Assembly: GCA_900552915.1 (NCBI GenBank)
Contig: USBS01000029.1
Location: forward strand, 1-17,000
DNA: 17,000 bases
Direction: 5' to 3'
Source: an uncultured Sutterella sp.
GTDB lineage: Bacteria; Pseudomonadota; Gammaproteobacteria; Burkholderiales; Burkholderiaceae_F
Shown: positions 1 to 6,775 of the stretch, in pieces
Numbering within the stretch: position 1 is the stretch's first letter
Layout: every line of letters starts with the position of its first letter
Notes under the pieces: model-generated
Database searches by the model: none
What the model saw: only the letters and a program-made list of their open reading frames with translations
Told to the model about the DNA's origin: nothing
Position numbers and translations under genes: made by a program

Positions 1-522
1 GGCCAGCGCGTCGCCCATCACGAGCATAGCCGTCGTCGAAGAGGTAGGAGCCAGATTCATCGGGCAGGCCTCTCGCGTGACGTTGACGTTCAAATGATAG
101 TGCGCGTTCTTGGCCAGCGTCGACTCGGGATTGCCCGTCATCGCGATGATCCGGTTGCCGTTGCGCTGCATGAACGGAATCAGCCGCAGAATCTCGTCGG
201 TCTGACCCGAGTTGGCCATCGCCAGCACGATGTCGTTGCGGGAGATCATACCCAGATCGCCGTGTGCGGCTTCGGCGGCATGTACGAAGAAAGCGGGGGT
301 GCCGGTGGAAGCGAGTGTTGCGGCAAGCTTGCGGCCGATATGGCCGGTTTTGCCCACACCGCTTACGACGACGCGGCCTTTGCAGTTTAGAAGCAAGTCG
401 ACGGCACGGCCGAAATGTTCGGCGTCGAGTGTCTCGGCAAGGTCCTTGACAGCTTGGGCTTCGTGCAGAAGCACTTCGCGTCCGAGCGCGATGGCGCCGT
501 CGCTGTTGGCAATATCGTTCAT
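1..522 (-). CDS. kdsD: Arabinose-5-phosphate isomerase KdsD, N-terminal part (cut by window edge)
   Basis: The enzyme converts ribulose 5-phosphate to arabinose 5-phosphate, the first step toward Kdo for lipopolysaccharide, in the cytoplasm. The 174 visible residues are a complete SIS sugar-isomerase domain: SGVGKTGHIGRK at about 54-65 gives the phosphate-binding loop, followed by the family signature HAAEAAHGDLGM (81-92) and LAPTSSTTAMLVMGDALA at the edge. Lys58, His87 and Glu110 line up with the catalytic residues Lys59, His88 and Glu111 of the E. coli enzyme. Family members are about 325 residues, so the paired CBS domains should lie beyond the left edge; this is a window cut, not a broken gene. 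The ATG at 522 begins a continuous family match but has no clear Shine-Dalgarno site. It is divergent from hslR. The paralogue KpsF/GutQ is an alternative if this were a capsule locus, which nothing here suggests. Confidence 0.93.
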   Translation of the reverse strand, partial: MNDIANSDGAIALGREVLLHEAQAVKDLAETLDAEHFGRAVDLLLNCKGRVVVSGVGKTGHIGRKLAATLASTGTPAFFVHAAEAAHGDLGMISRNDIVLAMANSGQTDEILRLIPFMQRNGNRIIAMTGNPESTLAKNAHYHLNVNVTREACPMNLAPTSSTTAMLVMGDALA

Positions 523-563
523 AGGCAGTAGTTGTTTCGCGAAAGAGCCTGGATAAGCCTGTT

Positions 564-612
564 ATTTTAGCCTTTAGGTGTTTTCTCTTGGGAACAAAAT
601 TGAGGCTAAACT
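564..612. promoter_or_regulatory. Candidate divergent promoter region for kdsD and hslR
   Basis: Both strands read outward with nearly the same 9-mer: GGCTAAAAT on the minus strand (572 to 564) and GGCTAAACT on the plus strand (604 to 612). Each contains a -10-like hexamer (TAAAAT, TAAACT) placed about 30-45 bases before the start codon it faces. No good -35 hexamer is visible for either, so this is a weak prediction. Confidence 0.3.
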
Positions 613-644
613 TTTCAGCCGTTGCTACCGAAACTTCAGAACAT

Positions 645-1043
645 ATGACCGAACTTCAAGCCGTCCGCATCGACAAATGGCTTTGGGCCGCACGATTTTT
701 CAAAACTCGCACGCTTGCACAGGAAGCTGTCGAACTCGGTCGCGTTCGCCTGGATGGCAATCGACTGAAGCCTTCGCGGGAGGTCAAGCCCGGAGACAAG
801 CTTGAAATCACCCGCGGTGAGGAAAAGTTCACGGTCTATGTAGAAAAACTTTCGACGGTGAGAGGTCCTGCATCGATTGCGCAGACGCTTTATCGCGAAA
901 CGGATGAGTCGCGCATTCTGCGTGAGGAAAATGCGGCGATCCGAAAGCTGGCGGCCGAGCCCGCGCTTTCAATAAAAAAAGGCCGCCCCACGAAGCGCGA
1001 TGCGCGTCGGATACGCTATTTCACTCGCGAAAATTTCGACTAA
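645..1043 (+). CDS. hslR: S4-domain RNA-binding heat-shock protein Hsp15
   Basis: This 132-residue protein matches the Hsp15 (HslR) family, which in E. coli is 133 residues and binds 50S ribosomal subunits carrying a stalled nascent chain so that they can be recycled. The S4 RNA-binding fold is at about residues 7-66: RIDKWLWAARFFKTR is the family hallmark, followed by GRVRLDGNRLKPSREVKPGD. A basic C-terminal region (KKGRPTKRDARRIRYF, about 111-126) continues the RNA-binding surface. The ATG at 645 was chosen over TTG (588) and GTG codons upstream because the family match begins there; the Shine-Dalgarno site is poor. It is divergent from kdsD and convergent with ychF. Assignment to the family is secure; ribosome rescue is inferred from E. 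coli. Confidence 0.9.
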   Translation: MTELQAVRIDKWLWAARFFKTRTLAQEAVELGRVRLDGNRLKPSREVKPGDKLEITRGEEKFTVYVEKLSTVRGPASIAQTLYRETDESRILREENAAIRKLAAEPALSIKKGRPTKRDARRIRYFTRENFD

Positions 1044-1078
1044 AAAGAGCCTGGCAGATTGCTCCGCCAGGTCTCTTG
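1044..1078 (-). terminator. Rho-independent terminator of ychF (hairpin shared with hslR 3' end)
   Basis: Arms 1046-1055 and 1066-1076 pair (AGAG-CCTGGC with GCCAGG-T-CTCT, one bulged T) around a 10-nt loop. On the minus strand the stem is followed by TTTTTA, the normal terminator layout for ychF. On the plus strand no T-run follows, so it is at best a weak terminator for hslR. Confidence 0.75.
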
Positions 1079-1109
1079 TTGCGCTGATCGAACTGTATCT
1101 TGCGTTTGA

Positions 1110-2204
1110 TCAGACGTTGAAGAGGAAGTTCATGACATCGCCGTCGGCCACGACGTAGTCTTTTCCTTCGGCACGCATCTTGCCGGCTTCCTGAGCACCT
1201 TTTTCGCCGTGGTAGGCGATGTAGTCGTCGTAGCTGATCGTCTGCGCGCGAATGAAGCCGCGCTCGAAGTCGGTGTGAATGACGCCCGCGGCTTGCGGCG
1301 CCGTATCGCCCTTGTGAATCGTCCAGGCGCGTACTTCCTTGGGGCCGGCCGTGAAATAGGTCTGCAGTCCGAGCAGGTCGTAGCCCGCGCGGATCACGCG
1401 GTTGAGCCCCGGTTCGTGCATGCCCATGTCTTCCAGGAACATTGCCTTGTCCTCTTCGTCGAGTTCGGCAATTTCGGCTTCGGTTTTGGCGCACACGGCG
1501 ACAACCGGAGCGCCTTCTCCGGCGGCCAGTTCTTTGACGGCATCCAGAAGCGGATTGTTTTCAAAGCCCGTTTCGTCAACGTTGGCGACGTACATGACGG
1601 GCTTTAAGGTGAGCAGGAAGAGCGGACGAATAATGGCAAGTTCGTCCTTGCTGAGCTTGGCTGCGCGGGCAGGCTTGCCCTCGTTGAGCAGCGGCAGCAC
1701 CTTTTCGAGTACCTGCACGAGTTTGAGAGCTTCCTTGTCGCCGCCTTGTCGAGCCTGCTTACTCCAGCGGTTGAGCGCCTTTTCGACGGACGCGAGATCG
1801 GCCAGAGCCAGTTCGGTATTGATGACTTCAATGTCGTCGAGGGGAGAGATTTTGCCGGCAACGTGCACGACGTTGTCGTCGACGAAGCAGCGGACGATGT
1901 GCGCAATAGCGTCGCATTCGCGAATATTGGCGAGGAATTGGTTGCCGAGACCTTCGCCTTTGCTTGCGCCGGCCACAAGGCCGGCAATGTCGACGAATTC
2001 GACCGTAGCGGGCACGATGCGCTCGGGCGAGACGATGTCGGCAAGCTTCTGCAGTCGTGTATCCGGCACTTCGACGATACCCACATTGGGTTCGATTGTG
2101 CAGAACGGATAGTTTTCCGCCGCAATGCCTGCTTTGGTTAAAGCGTTAAAGATGGTGGATTTACCGACGTTGGGCAGACCAACGATGCCGCATTTCAATC
2201 CCAT
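1110..2204 (-). CDS. ychF: Ribosome-associated ATPase YchF (OLA1 family)
   Basis: At 364 residues this is the usual length for YchF, an Obg-related P-loop protein that prefers ATP, binds ribosomes and influences translation initiation and oxidative-stress responses. The P-loop GLPNVGKST is at 9-17 and DIAGLV (G3) at 72-77. The G4 position reads NVDE (208-211) instead of the GTPase NKxD, which is the known basis for ATP preference in this family. A helical domain fills the middle, and a TGS domain makes up about the last 85 residues (from PKEVRAWTIHKGDTAP to the FLFNV end). It lies downstream of pth on the same strand, with a 68-nt gap that holds a candidate promoter. The ATG at 2204 has an AGGA about 12 nt upstream. 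The pth-ychF neighbourhood is widely conserved in proteobacteria. Confidence 0.97.
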   Translation of the reverse strand: MGLKCGIVGLPNVGKSTIFNALTKAGIAAENYPFCTIEPNVGIVEVPDTRLQKLADIVSPERIVPATVEFVDIAGLVAGASKGEGLGNQFLANIRECDAIAHIVRCFVDDNVVHVAGKISPLDDIEVINTELALADLASVEKALNRWSKQARQGGDKEALKLVQVLEKVLPLLNEGKPARAAKLSKDELAIIRPLFLLTLKPVMYVANVDETGFENNPLLDAVKELAAGEGAPVVAVCAKTEAEIAELDEEDKAMFLEDMGMHEPGLNRVIRAGYDLLGLQTYFTAGPKEVRAWTIHKGDTAPQAAGVIHTDFERGFIRAQTISYDDYIAYHGEKGAQEAGKMRAEGKDYVVADGDVMNFLFNV

Positions 2205-2247
2205 GGCAACAAATATCCTGTACGAGAAAAAAGAAGCTGATCAAACA

Positions 2248-2276
2248 ATTATGACGCAGTGCGTCGAAAGTTTTAA
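2248..2276 (-). promoter_or_regulatory. Candidate sigma-70 promoter for ychF
   Basis: On the minus strand TTAAAA (2276-2271) is separated by 17 nt from CATAAT (2253-2248, 5 of 6 to TATAAT), about 45 nt upstream of the ychF start. The -35 overlaps the pth stop codon. A small hairpin (GACGC-ACT-GCGTC, 2265-2253) fills part of the spacer. Confidence 0.4.
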
Positions 2277-2956
2277 GAGTGCAGAGCGGATTCGACCGCC
2301 GGTTCGCGCTTGATCTGCGTTTTATCATCCTCCGGTTCGGTCGGTTTGGCGGGCTTGGGAGGATGGGCAAACTTGGAAAGCGTGCGTTCGGCGTTGTCGA
2401 ATTTTCCCTGTGCGAGGTTGTCGATCGCTCTCAAGGCGCCTTCCATGCACGAAATAATGCTTTGAGATTGCTCGGTGTTTGCGCGTCCGAGCACCCAATC
2501 GACGACGGCCATTCCAGGGCACAGGCTGCGAGGATGACCGATGCCGATGCGCAGGCGCCAGAAGTCGGGGGTAGCCAACCGCTGGGTGATGTCCTTAAGG
2601 CCGTTGTGTCCGGCGGCGCCGCCTCCGAACTTAAGACGCATCGTGCCGGGAACGAGGTCAAGTTCATCGTGAACCACCAGAATTTCTTCCGGCGTGATCT
2701 TGTAGTAGGCAGCCAGCGGCTGCACGGCCTGCCCCGACAAATTCATGTAGGTCATCGGTTTTAACAGCCAGACGTCGCCTGCGGGAGTTGCGATGCGGGC
2801 TGTCTCACCGAAGAATTTCGCCTGATGCGAGAAACGTGCGCCTTTGGCGGCGGCGAGTTTATCCACAAAATCGAAGCCGACGTTGTGGCGAGTGTTGCGG
2901 TATTCGTCGCCCGGGTTGCCGAGGCCGACGATGAGCGCGATGGGCTTACGAGCCAT
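2273..2956 (-). CDS. pth: Peptidyl-tRNA hydrolase
   Basis: Pth cleaves the ester bond of peptidyl-tRNAs that fall off ribosomes, freeing tRNA in the cytoplasm. The sequence opens with the family signature LIVGLGNPGDEYRNTRHNVGF (two overlapping parts, 8-28). The catalytic His24, and Asn14, Asn72, Asp97 and Asn118, correspond to His20, Asn10, Asn68, Asp93 and Asn114 of the E. coli enzyme. The core ends near residue 195. About 32 more residues, rich in Pro, Lys and Glu (HPPKPAKPTEPEDDK...), form a tail absent from the 194-residue E. coli protein. It begins 32 nt after the helicase stop, so the two are probably co-transcribed. The ATG at 2956 is the only sensible start; an AGAGAA lies just upstream. 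Confidence 0.97.
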   Translation of the reverse strand: MARKPIALIVGLGNPGDEYRNTRHNVGFDFVDKLAAAKGARFSHQAKFFGETARIATPAGDVWLLKPMTYMNLSGQAVQPLAAYYKITPEEILVVHDELDLVPGTMRLKFGGGAAGHNGLKDITQRLATPDFWRLRIGIGHPRSLCPGMAVVDWVLGRANTEQSQSIISCMEGALRAIDNLAQGKFDNAERTLSKFAHPPKPAKPTEPEDDKTQIKREPAVESALHS

Positions 2957-2988
2957 AGTTGTTCTCTTTGGTAATGCCGGTGCCGGGC

Positions 2989-4758
2989 TTATTCGTAAAA
3001 GCGCGACACACCGGCCGGTTTCTTTTTCTTGGACTTGCCGTCCTTTTTGGCGTCTTTCTTGCCGTCCTTTTTGGTGTCTTTGCGCTTGAAGTCGTTGTCT
3101 CGGTCGGATTCGCTGCGCCGTGCGGGCGAACGGTCAAAGCGAACCGTAATGCGACGTCCTTTGAGCGAAGCATCGCTGAGCGATTCGATTACGGCGGCGG
3201 CAACAGATTGCTCCACTTCCACAAGCGTAAAGTTTTCGGTGATCTCGATGGCGCCGATTTTGCGGCTTGCAATGCCTGCTTCATTGGCGATGGCGCCCAC
3301 GATGTCGCCCGGACGTACGCCCGACTTGTATCCAGCGCTGATGTAGAGGCGGCTCATTCCCGCCTCCGGGACATCAGTAAGGCGCGTTGCCCGGCTCTTT
3401 TCCCGCTTGGGACGGTCATGCACGGAGGCTGCGGGGATTTCCTCCTCATCGGCGGCACCGTGCACGGCTTTGTTGGCAAGCGAAACGGCGGCGCAGGCCA
3501 CATCCATCGGATCAAATTCCGTACAGAGCGACTCGACGATCACGCGGCAGCGGTCAAGCTCTTCGGAATTGGCAAGTTCTTCAGCCAGTGCGGATTTGAG
3601 TGCGGACAAACGTTTGGCGCGTGCATCGGTCAGCGTGGGGACTGTTCGCACCTCAATCTTGGCCTTGGTGTGCTGTTCCAGAAACTTTAGGCGACGGTGC
3701 TCACGAGGTTCGATTACGGAGATTGCCGTGCCTGTGCGGCCGGCTCGTCCGGTGCGCCCGATGCGGTGCACGTAGGTTTCGGGCGAAGCGGGCAGTCCCA
3801 GATTGACCACATGCGTTAAGTTTTCGAGATCGATGCCGCGGGCTGCGACGTCGGTAGCGACGATGAGTTCGATGGAGCCGTTTCTGGCGCGCTTCATCAC
3901 GCGGTCGCGGCTTGCTTGATCAAGTCCGCCGTGCAGCGCTTCCACGGAAAAACCACGGGTGCGCATGGCTTCGGTCACTTCGTCGACTTCTACGCGGGTG
4001 CGGGCAAAGCAGATGGCAAGCGGCGCTTCCTCGACTTCAAGAATCCGGGCAAGCGCTGCCAACCGATGGGGGCGGGCAACGACGTAAGCAACTTGAGGCA
4101 CGCGGGGCGCCTCTTCGGTCGTGTTCTTTTCGATGACGATGTGCTTGGGATTCTTGAGGTGTTTTTCTGCGATTTCCAGAATGCGCTCGGGAAGTGTGGC
4201 GGAAAAAAGAGCCGTCTGGTGCTGCTCGGGCAGGGCAGTTGTCAGCGCCTCAAGTTCGTCGGCGAATCCCATGTCGAGCATTTCGTCGGCTTCGTCCATG
4301 ACGAAGAATTGCACCTGTGAGAGATCGAGCGTGCCCCGGTTCAAATGATCGAGAGCACGGCCGGGCGTAGCGACGACCACATGCACGCCGCGTTTTAAAA
4401 GCCGAATCTGACGCGTATAGTCCTGCCCTCCGTAAATGGGGCAGGTGACCAAGCCGCTCTCTTGCCCTAAGTTCACGAAGCTTTCGCACACCTGCAGGCA
4501 AAGCTCCCGGGTGGGTGTCAGAACCAACACGCGCGGAGCGCCGGGACGCGGTTGCGTGCCGGCGAATACCTCGACGGCCGGTAGCGCAAACGCGGCTGTT
4601 TTCCCGGTGCCGGTGGCAGCCTGTCCCAGAACATCGCCGCCTTTGATGAGTTCAGGAACGGCAGCGGACTGAATCGGGGTCGGTTCTTCAAAGCCCAGAC
4701 GAGCAACGGTCTCGCAGAGTTTTTCGGAGAGCCCCAGGGGGGCAAAGGCGGAAGTCAT
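2989..4758 (-). CDS. deaD: DEAD-box ATP-dependent RNA helicase, DeaD/CsdA type
   Basis: A 589-residue RNA helicase. Motifs appear in order: Q motif GFEEPTPIQ (22-30), motif I AATGTGKT (47-54), PTREL (82-86), TPGR (131-134), DEAD (155-158), SAT (186-188), then in the second RecA domain TDVAARG (302-308) and HRIGRTGR (331-338). Residues about 467-543 (MSRLYISAGYKSGVRPGDIV...) form the DbpA/CsdA-type RNA-binding domain, so it is closer to DeaD/CsdA than to RhlE. A lysine-rich tail (about 547-589) contains two 8-residue repeats. DeaD proteins unwind RNA during ribosome assembly, mRNA decay and cold adaptation. The ATG at 4758 was chosen because the open frame upstream (to 4890) runs into the rplY terminator and encodes nothing recognisable. 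pth follows after 32 nt. Confidence 0.95.
   Translation of the reverse strand: MTSAFAPLGLSEKLCETVARLGFEEPTPIQSAAVPELIKGGDVLGQAATGTGKTAAFALPAVEVFAGTQPRPGAPRVLVLTPTRELCLQVCESFVNLGQESGLVTCPIYGGQDYTRQIRLLKRGVHVVVATPGRALDHLNRGTLDLSQVQFFVMDEADEMLDMGFADELEALTTALPEQHQTALFSATLPERILEIAEKHLKNPKHIVIEKNTTEEAPRVPQVAYVVARPHRLAALARILEVEEAPLAICFARTRVEVDEVTEAMRTRGFSVEALHGGLDQASRDRVMKRARNGSIELIVATDVAARGIDLENLTHVVNLGLPASPETYVHRIGRTGRAGRTGTAISVIEPREHRRLKFLEQHTKAKIEVRTVPTLTDARAKRLSALKSALAEELANSEELDRCRVIVESLCTEFDPMDVACAAVSLANKAVHGAADEEEIPAASVHDRPKREKSRATRLTDVPEAGMSRLYISAGYKSGVRPGDIVGAIANEAGIASRKIGAIEITENFTLVEVEQSVAAAVIESLSDASLKGRRITVRFDRSPARRSESDRDNDFKRKDTKKDGKKDAKKDGKSKKKKPAGVSRFYE
3034..3081 (-). repeat. Tandem 24-bp duplication in the helicase tail
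   Basis: Positions 3034-3057 and 3058-3081 are adjacent copies of a 24-bp unit with 23 of 24 bases identical. The copies are exactly in frame and encode KDTKKDGK followed by KDAKKDGK (helicase residues 560-575). This looks like a recent in-frame duplication or slippage that lengthens a basic tail. Confidence 0.9.
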
Positions 4759-4793
4759 CAAAAAGTCTCGAATGAAAAACGAAAATGCGCATG

Positions 4794-4850
4794 AAAAAGC
4801 CCGTTTCTGCCGCAGCACCTCGACGGTGTCATGTGCAAGGAACGGGCTTT
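4794..4850 (-). terminator. Rho-independent terminator downstream of rplY
   Basis: A perfect 10-bp inverted repeat (aaagcccgtt at 4796-4805, aacgggcttt at 4841-4850) is followed on the minus strand by further T residues (CTTTTTCA). The 35-nt loop contains a smaller CACC/GGTG stem. It lies between rplY and the helicase start at 4758, so it should separate or attenuate the two. Confidence 0.75.
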
Positions 4851-4855
4851 GGGTA

Positions 4856-4892
4856 CTTTGACCGCATCGTTCTAACCGATGCGGATTCAAAG
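4856..4892 (-). other. Stable hairpin just after rplY
   Basis: CCGCATCG (4862-4869) pairs perfectly with CGATGCGG (4877-4884) around a 7-nt loop. The stem is extended by CTTTGA/TCAAAG (4856-4861 with 4887-4892) across a 2-nt bulge. No T-run follows, so it is probably a 3'-end stabilising structure rather than a terminator. Confidence 0.6.
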
Positions 4893-4908
4893 CAATGTTG
4901 CGCTCGAA

Positions 4909-5523
4909 TTAGGCGGCGGGCGTCGCAGCGGCCTCGGTGGAAGCAGCAGCTGCACCGGCTTCGCCTTCGTCGGAAGCGGCGTTCGCGACGGTGGCGACCG
5001 GGGTGTTCGGGTTGACAGCCGTCACGCCGGCGGGCAGAGCGATGTCGCCCACGCGCAACGTGGTCTGGCTGGTCATGCCGGAGAGGTCGACGTCGATGAA
5101 TTCAGGCAGATCCTTGGGCAAGCAGGAAACTTCCACGGCGCTCACGAGGTGGCTGATGAGGCCCTTGTCGATCTTGACGGCCGGGCTGTTTTCGCCGCCG
5201 AAGAAGTGCAGCGGAACGCGCATCGTCACATTGGAATTCGGGTCAATGCGCTGGAAGTCCATGTGCATGACCTGATTCTTGTAGGGGTGCATCTGGAAAG
5301 CACGCAGAACCACGAGCTGTTCGACACCGTCGAGTTCCATCGTCAGGATGGAGGAGTGGAACTTTTCCTTCTGCAGCGAGTAGTACATGTCGTTGTGATC
5401 GACTTCGATCATGGCTGCAGGCTGGTTCAGGCCGTAAACAATTGCGGGAACCTTGGCTTCGCGGCGAAGGCGGCGGCTCGCACTCGTACCTTGCGTTGCG
5501 CGGGTGGCGGCGGTGAATTTCAT
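4909..5523 (-). CDS. rplY: 50S ribosomal protein L25 (long CTC/TL5 form)
   Basis: L25 binds 5S rRNA in the large ribosomal subunit. The N-terminal L25 domain spans about residues 1-94 (SRRLRREAKVPAIVYG, MHMDFQRID) and the CTC/TL5-type beta-rich domain about 95-185 (VPLHFFGGENSPAVK, DVDLSGMTSQTTLRVGDI). The last 20 or so residues are an alanine-rich acidic tail. At 204 residues it is the two-domain form; E. coli has only the 94-residue domain. The ATG at 5523 has a good GAGGT Shine-Dalgarno site (5536-5532) with 8-nt spacing. The prs terminator sits directly upstream and leaves little room for a separate promoter, so expression probably depends on read-through from prs. Confidence 0.97.
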   Translation of the reverse strand: MKFTAATRATQGTSASRRLRREAKVPAIVYGLNQPAAMIEVDHNDMYYSLQKEKFHSSILTMELDGVEQLVVLRAFQMHPYKNQVMHMDFQRIDPNSNVTMRVPLHFFGGENSPAVKIDKGLISHLVSAVEVSCLPKDLPEFIDVDLSGMTSQTTLRVGDIALPAGVTAVNPNTPVATVANAASDEGEAGAAAASTEAAATPAA

Positions 5524-5542
5524 GGGTATTTACCTCAAAAAT

Positions 5543-5582
5543 TAAATAAAAAAGTGTTCGCAGCCGCGACCAGCTGCGAACA
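5543..5582 (-). terminator. Rho-independent terminator of prs, in the rplY leader
   Basis: GTTCGCAGC (5556-5564) pairs perfectly with GCTGCGAAC (5573-5581) around an 8-nt loop. On the minus strand it is followed by ACTTTTTTATTTAAT, and only about 20 nt separate the stem from the rplY Shine-Dalgarno site. It can end prs transcripts or act as an attenuator for rplY. Confidence 0.8.
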
Positions 5583-5614
5583 GGTTTCATAAAAAGGATT
5601 CGGATTGTAGCGGA

Positions 5615-6565
5615 TTATTCGTTAAAAAGCTCGCTTACCGAATCTTCGCGAGCAATGCGCGAAATCGTTTCGCCCACAAGAGGCGCACAGGAGAGCTGGC
5701 GGATCTTGGAGCATTCCTGCGCTTCGGGACGCAGCGGGATCGTATCGGTGACGACCACTTCGTCGAGAGCGGAATTCTTGATGCGTTCGATCGCGTTGCC
5801 GGAGAACACGGGATGAGCGGCGTAGGCAAGCACGCGCGTTGCGCCGCGTTCCTTCAAAGCGCCGGCAGCATTGCAAAGCGTGCCGGCCGTATCGACGATG
5901 TCGTCGGTGATCACGCAGGTGCGGCCCTTGACTTCGCCGATGATGTTCATGATTTCGGCAACATTGGCGCGGGGACGGCGCTTGTCGATGATCGCGAGAT
6001 CAACGCCGAGCTCCTTGGCCATCGCACGGGCGCGAACCACGCCGCCCACGTCGGGAGAAACGACCATCAAGTCGGGGTACTGGTGCGAGACGAGGTCGTT
6101 GAGAAGAACCGGCGTCGAGTAGATGTTGTCCACGGGCACGTCGAAGAAGCCCTGAATCTGATCTGCGTGAAGATCCATCGTGAGCACGCGGTCGATGCCG
6201 ACGCTTTGCAGCATGTTGGCGACGACTTTTGCGGAAATAGCCACGCGGGCCGAACGAGGACGGCGGTCCTGACGGGCATAGCCGTAGTAGGGCATCACGG
6301 CGGTGATGCGGCGGCACGAAGCGCGGCGCAGAGCATCAACCATGATCATCAGCTCCATCAGATTGTCGTTGGTCGGCGCACAAGTGCTCTGAAGCACGAA
6401 GGCGTCGCAGCCACGGACGTTCTCGTTGATTTCAACCATCACTTCACCGTCGGAGAAGCGATTCACCGTTGCCCGTCCGAGCGGGATGTTCAGGTACTGA
6501 GCCACTGCATGAGCAAGCTTGGGATTGGCGTTACCCGAGAAGACCTTCAGGCTGTCAGAAATCAT
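5615..6565 (-). CDS. prs: Ribose-phosphate pyrophosphokinase (PRPP synthetase)
   Basis: This enzyme makes PRPP from ribose 5-phosphate and ATP, the precursor for purines, pyrimidines, NAD, histidine and tryptophan. Its 316 residues match the family's 315. ATP-site residues are in YYGYARQDRR (93-102), the metal and substrate region DLHADQIQGFF is at 131-141, the catalytic Lys195 is in IIDKRR, and the ribose-phosphate loop DDIVDTAGT is at 221-229. The ATG at 6565 was preferred over an open extension of 35 residues because it has a strong AGAGGG Shine-Dalgarno site (6576-6571) and matches the family start. tRNA-Gln and ispE lie upstream, the standard betaproteobacterial order, but a terminator after the tRNA implies that prs has its own promoter in 6566-6750. 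Confidence 0.98.
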   Translation of the reverse strand: MISDSLKVFSGNANPKLAHAVAQYLNIPLGRATVNRFSDGEVMVEINENVRGCDAFVLQSTCAPTNDNLMELMIMVDALRRASCRRITAVMPYYGYARQDRRPRSARVAISAKVVANMLQSVGIDRVLTMDLHADQIQGFFDVPVDNIYSTPVLLNDLVSHQYPDLMVVSPDVGGVVRARAMAKELGVDLAIIDKRRPRANVAEIMNIIGEVKGRTCVITDDIVDTAGTLCNAAGALKERGATRVLAYAAHPVFSGNAIERIKNSALDEVVVTDTIPLRPEAQECSKIRQLSCAPLVGETISRIAREDSVSELFNE

Positions 6566-6614
6566 TTTTACCCTCTGAAAAGTGGGTGCGTGCACGAATT
6601 GACGACGCAGAAAT

Positions 6615-6626
6615 TTTTGCGCAAAA
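6615..6626. promoter_or_regulatory. 12-bp perfect palindrome in the prs leader
   Basis: TTTTGCGCAAAA lies about 50 nt upstream of the prs start codon. Its symmetry and AT flanks would suit a repressor operator, but I do not recognise the site; it is not a convincing PurR box. It may be chance in an AT-rich leader. Confidence 0.25.
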
Positions 6627-6685
6627 GCGACCTCAGTCGAAAAAGAAACTTCTTCGGCTTCAAAAATCAAAAAACTGCGTCAAGC

Positions 6686-6713
6686 AGTCTAGGACGCTCT
6701 TCACAAAATGCAA
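6686..6713 (-). promoter_or_regulatory. Candidate promoter for prs
   Basis: On the minus strand TTGCAT (6713-6708) is followed after 16 nt by TAGACT (6691-6686). A start near 6679 would give prs an untranslated leader of about 114 nt. The rest of the 209-nt gap (6566-6774) holds the tRNA terminator, small inverted repeats and the palindrome at 6615; I see no gene in it. Confidence 0.35.
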
Positions 6714-6751
6714 AGCTTTCCCGCAGACGCCTGCGCAGTTCGTTGTGCAGG

Positions 6752-6775
6752 AAAAACACTGAAAATCAGTGTTTT
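6752..6775 (-). terminator. Rho-independent terminator after tRNA-Gln
   Basis: A perfect 10-bp stem (6753-6762 with 6766-6775) closes a 3-nt loop and on the minus strand ends in TTTTT. The first base of the stem is the last A of the tRNA's CCA end, so tRNA and terminator are directly joined. Confidence 0.85.

Noticed and set aside
1..522. kdsD looking truncated, lacking the CBS domains
   Set aside because: The frame is still open at base 1, so the missing part is simply outside the window.
4759..4890. Upstream extension of the helicase reading frame by 44 codons
   Set aside because: The extension is encoded by the rplY terminator and hairpin; helicase homology starts at the ATG at 4758.
6669..6688. 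Hairpin ACTGC/GCAGT followed by six T on the minus strand before prs
   Set aside because: Only 5 bp, and it overlaps the candidate prs -10 box; more likely chance in an AT-rich leader than a terminator or attenuator.
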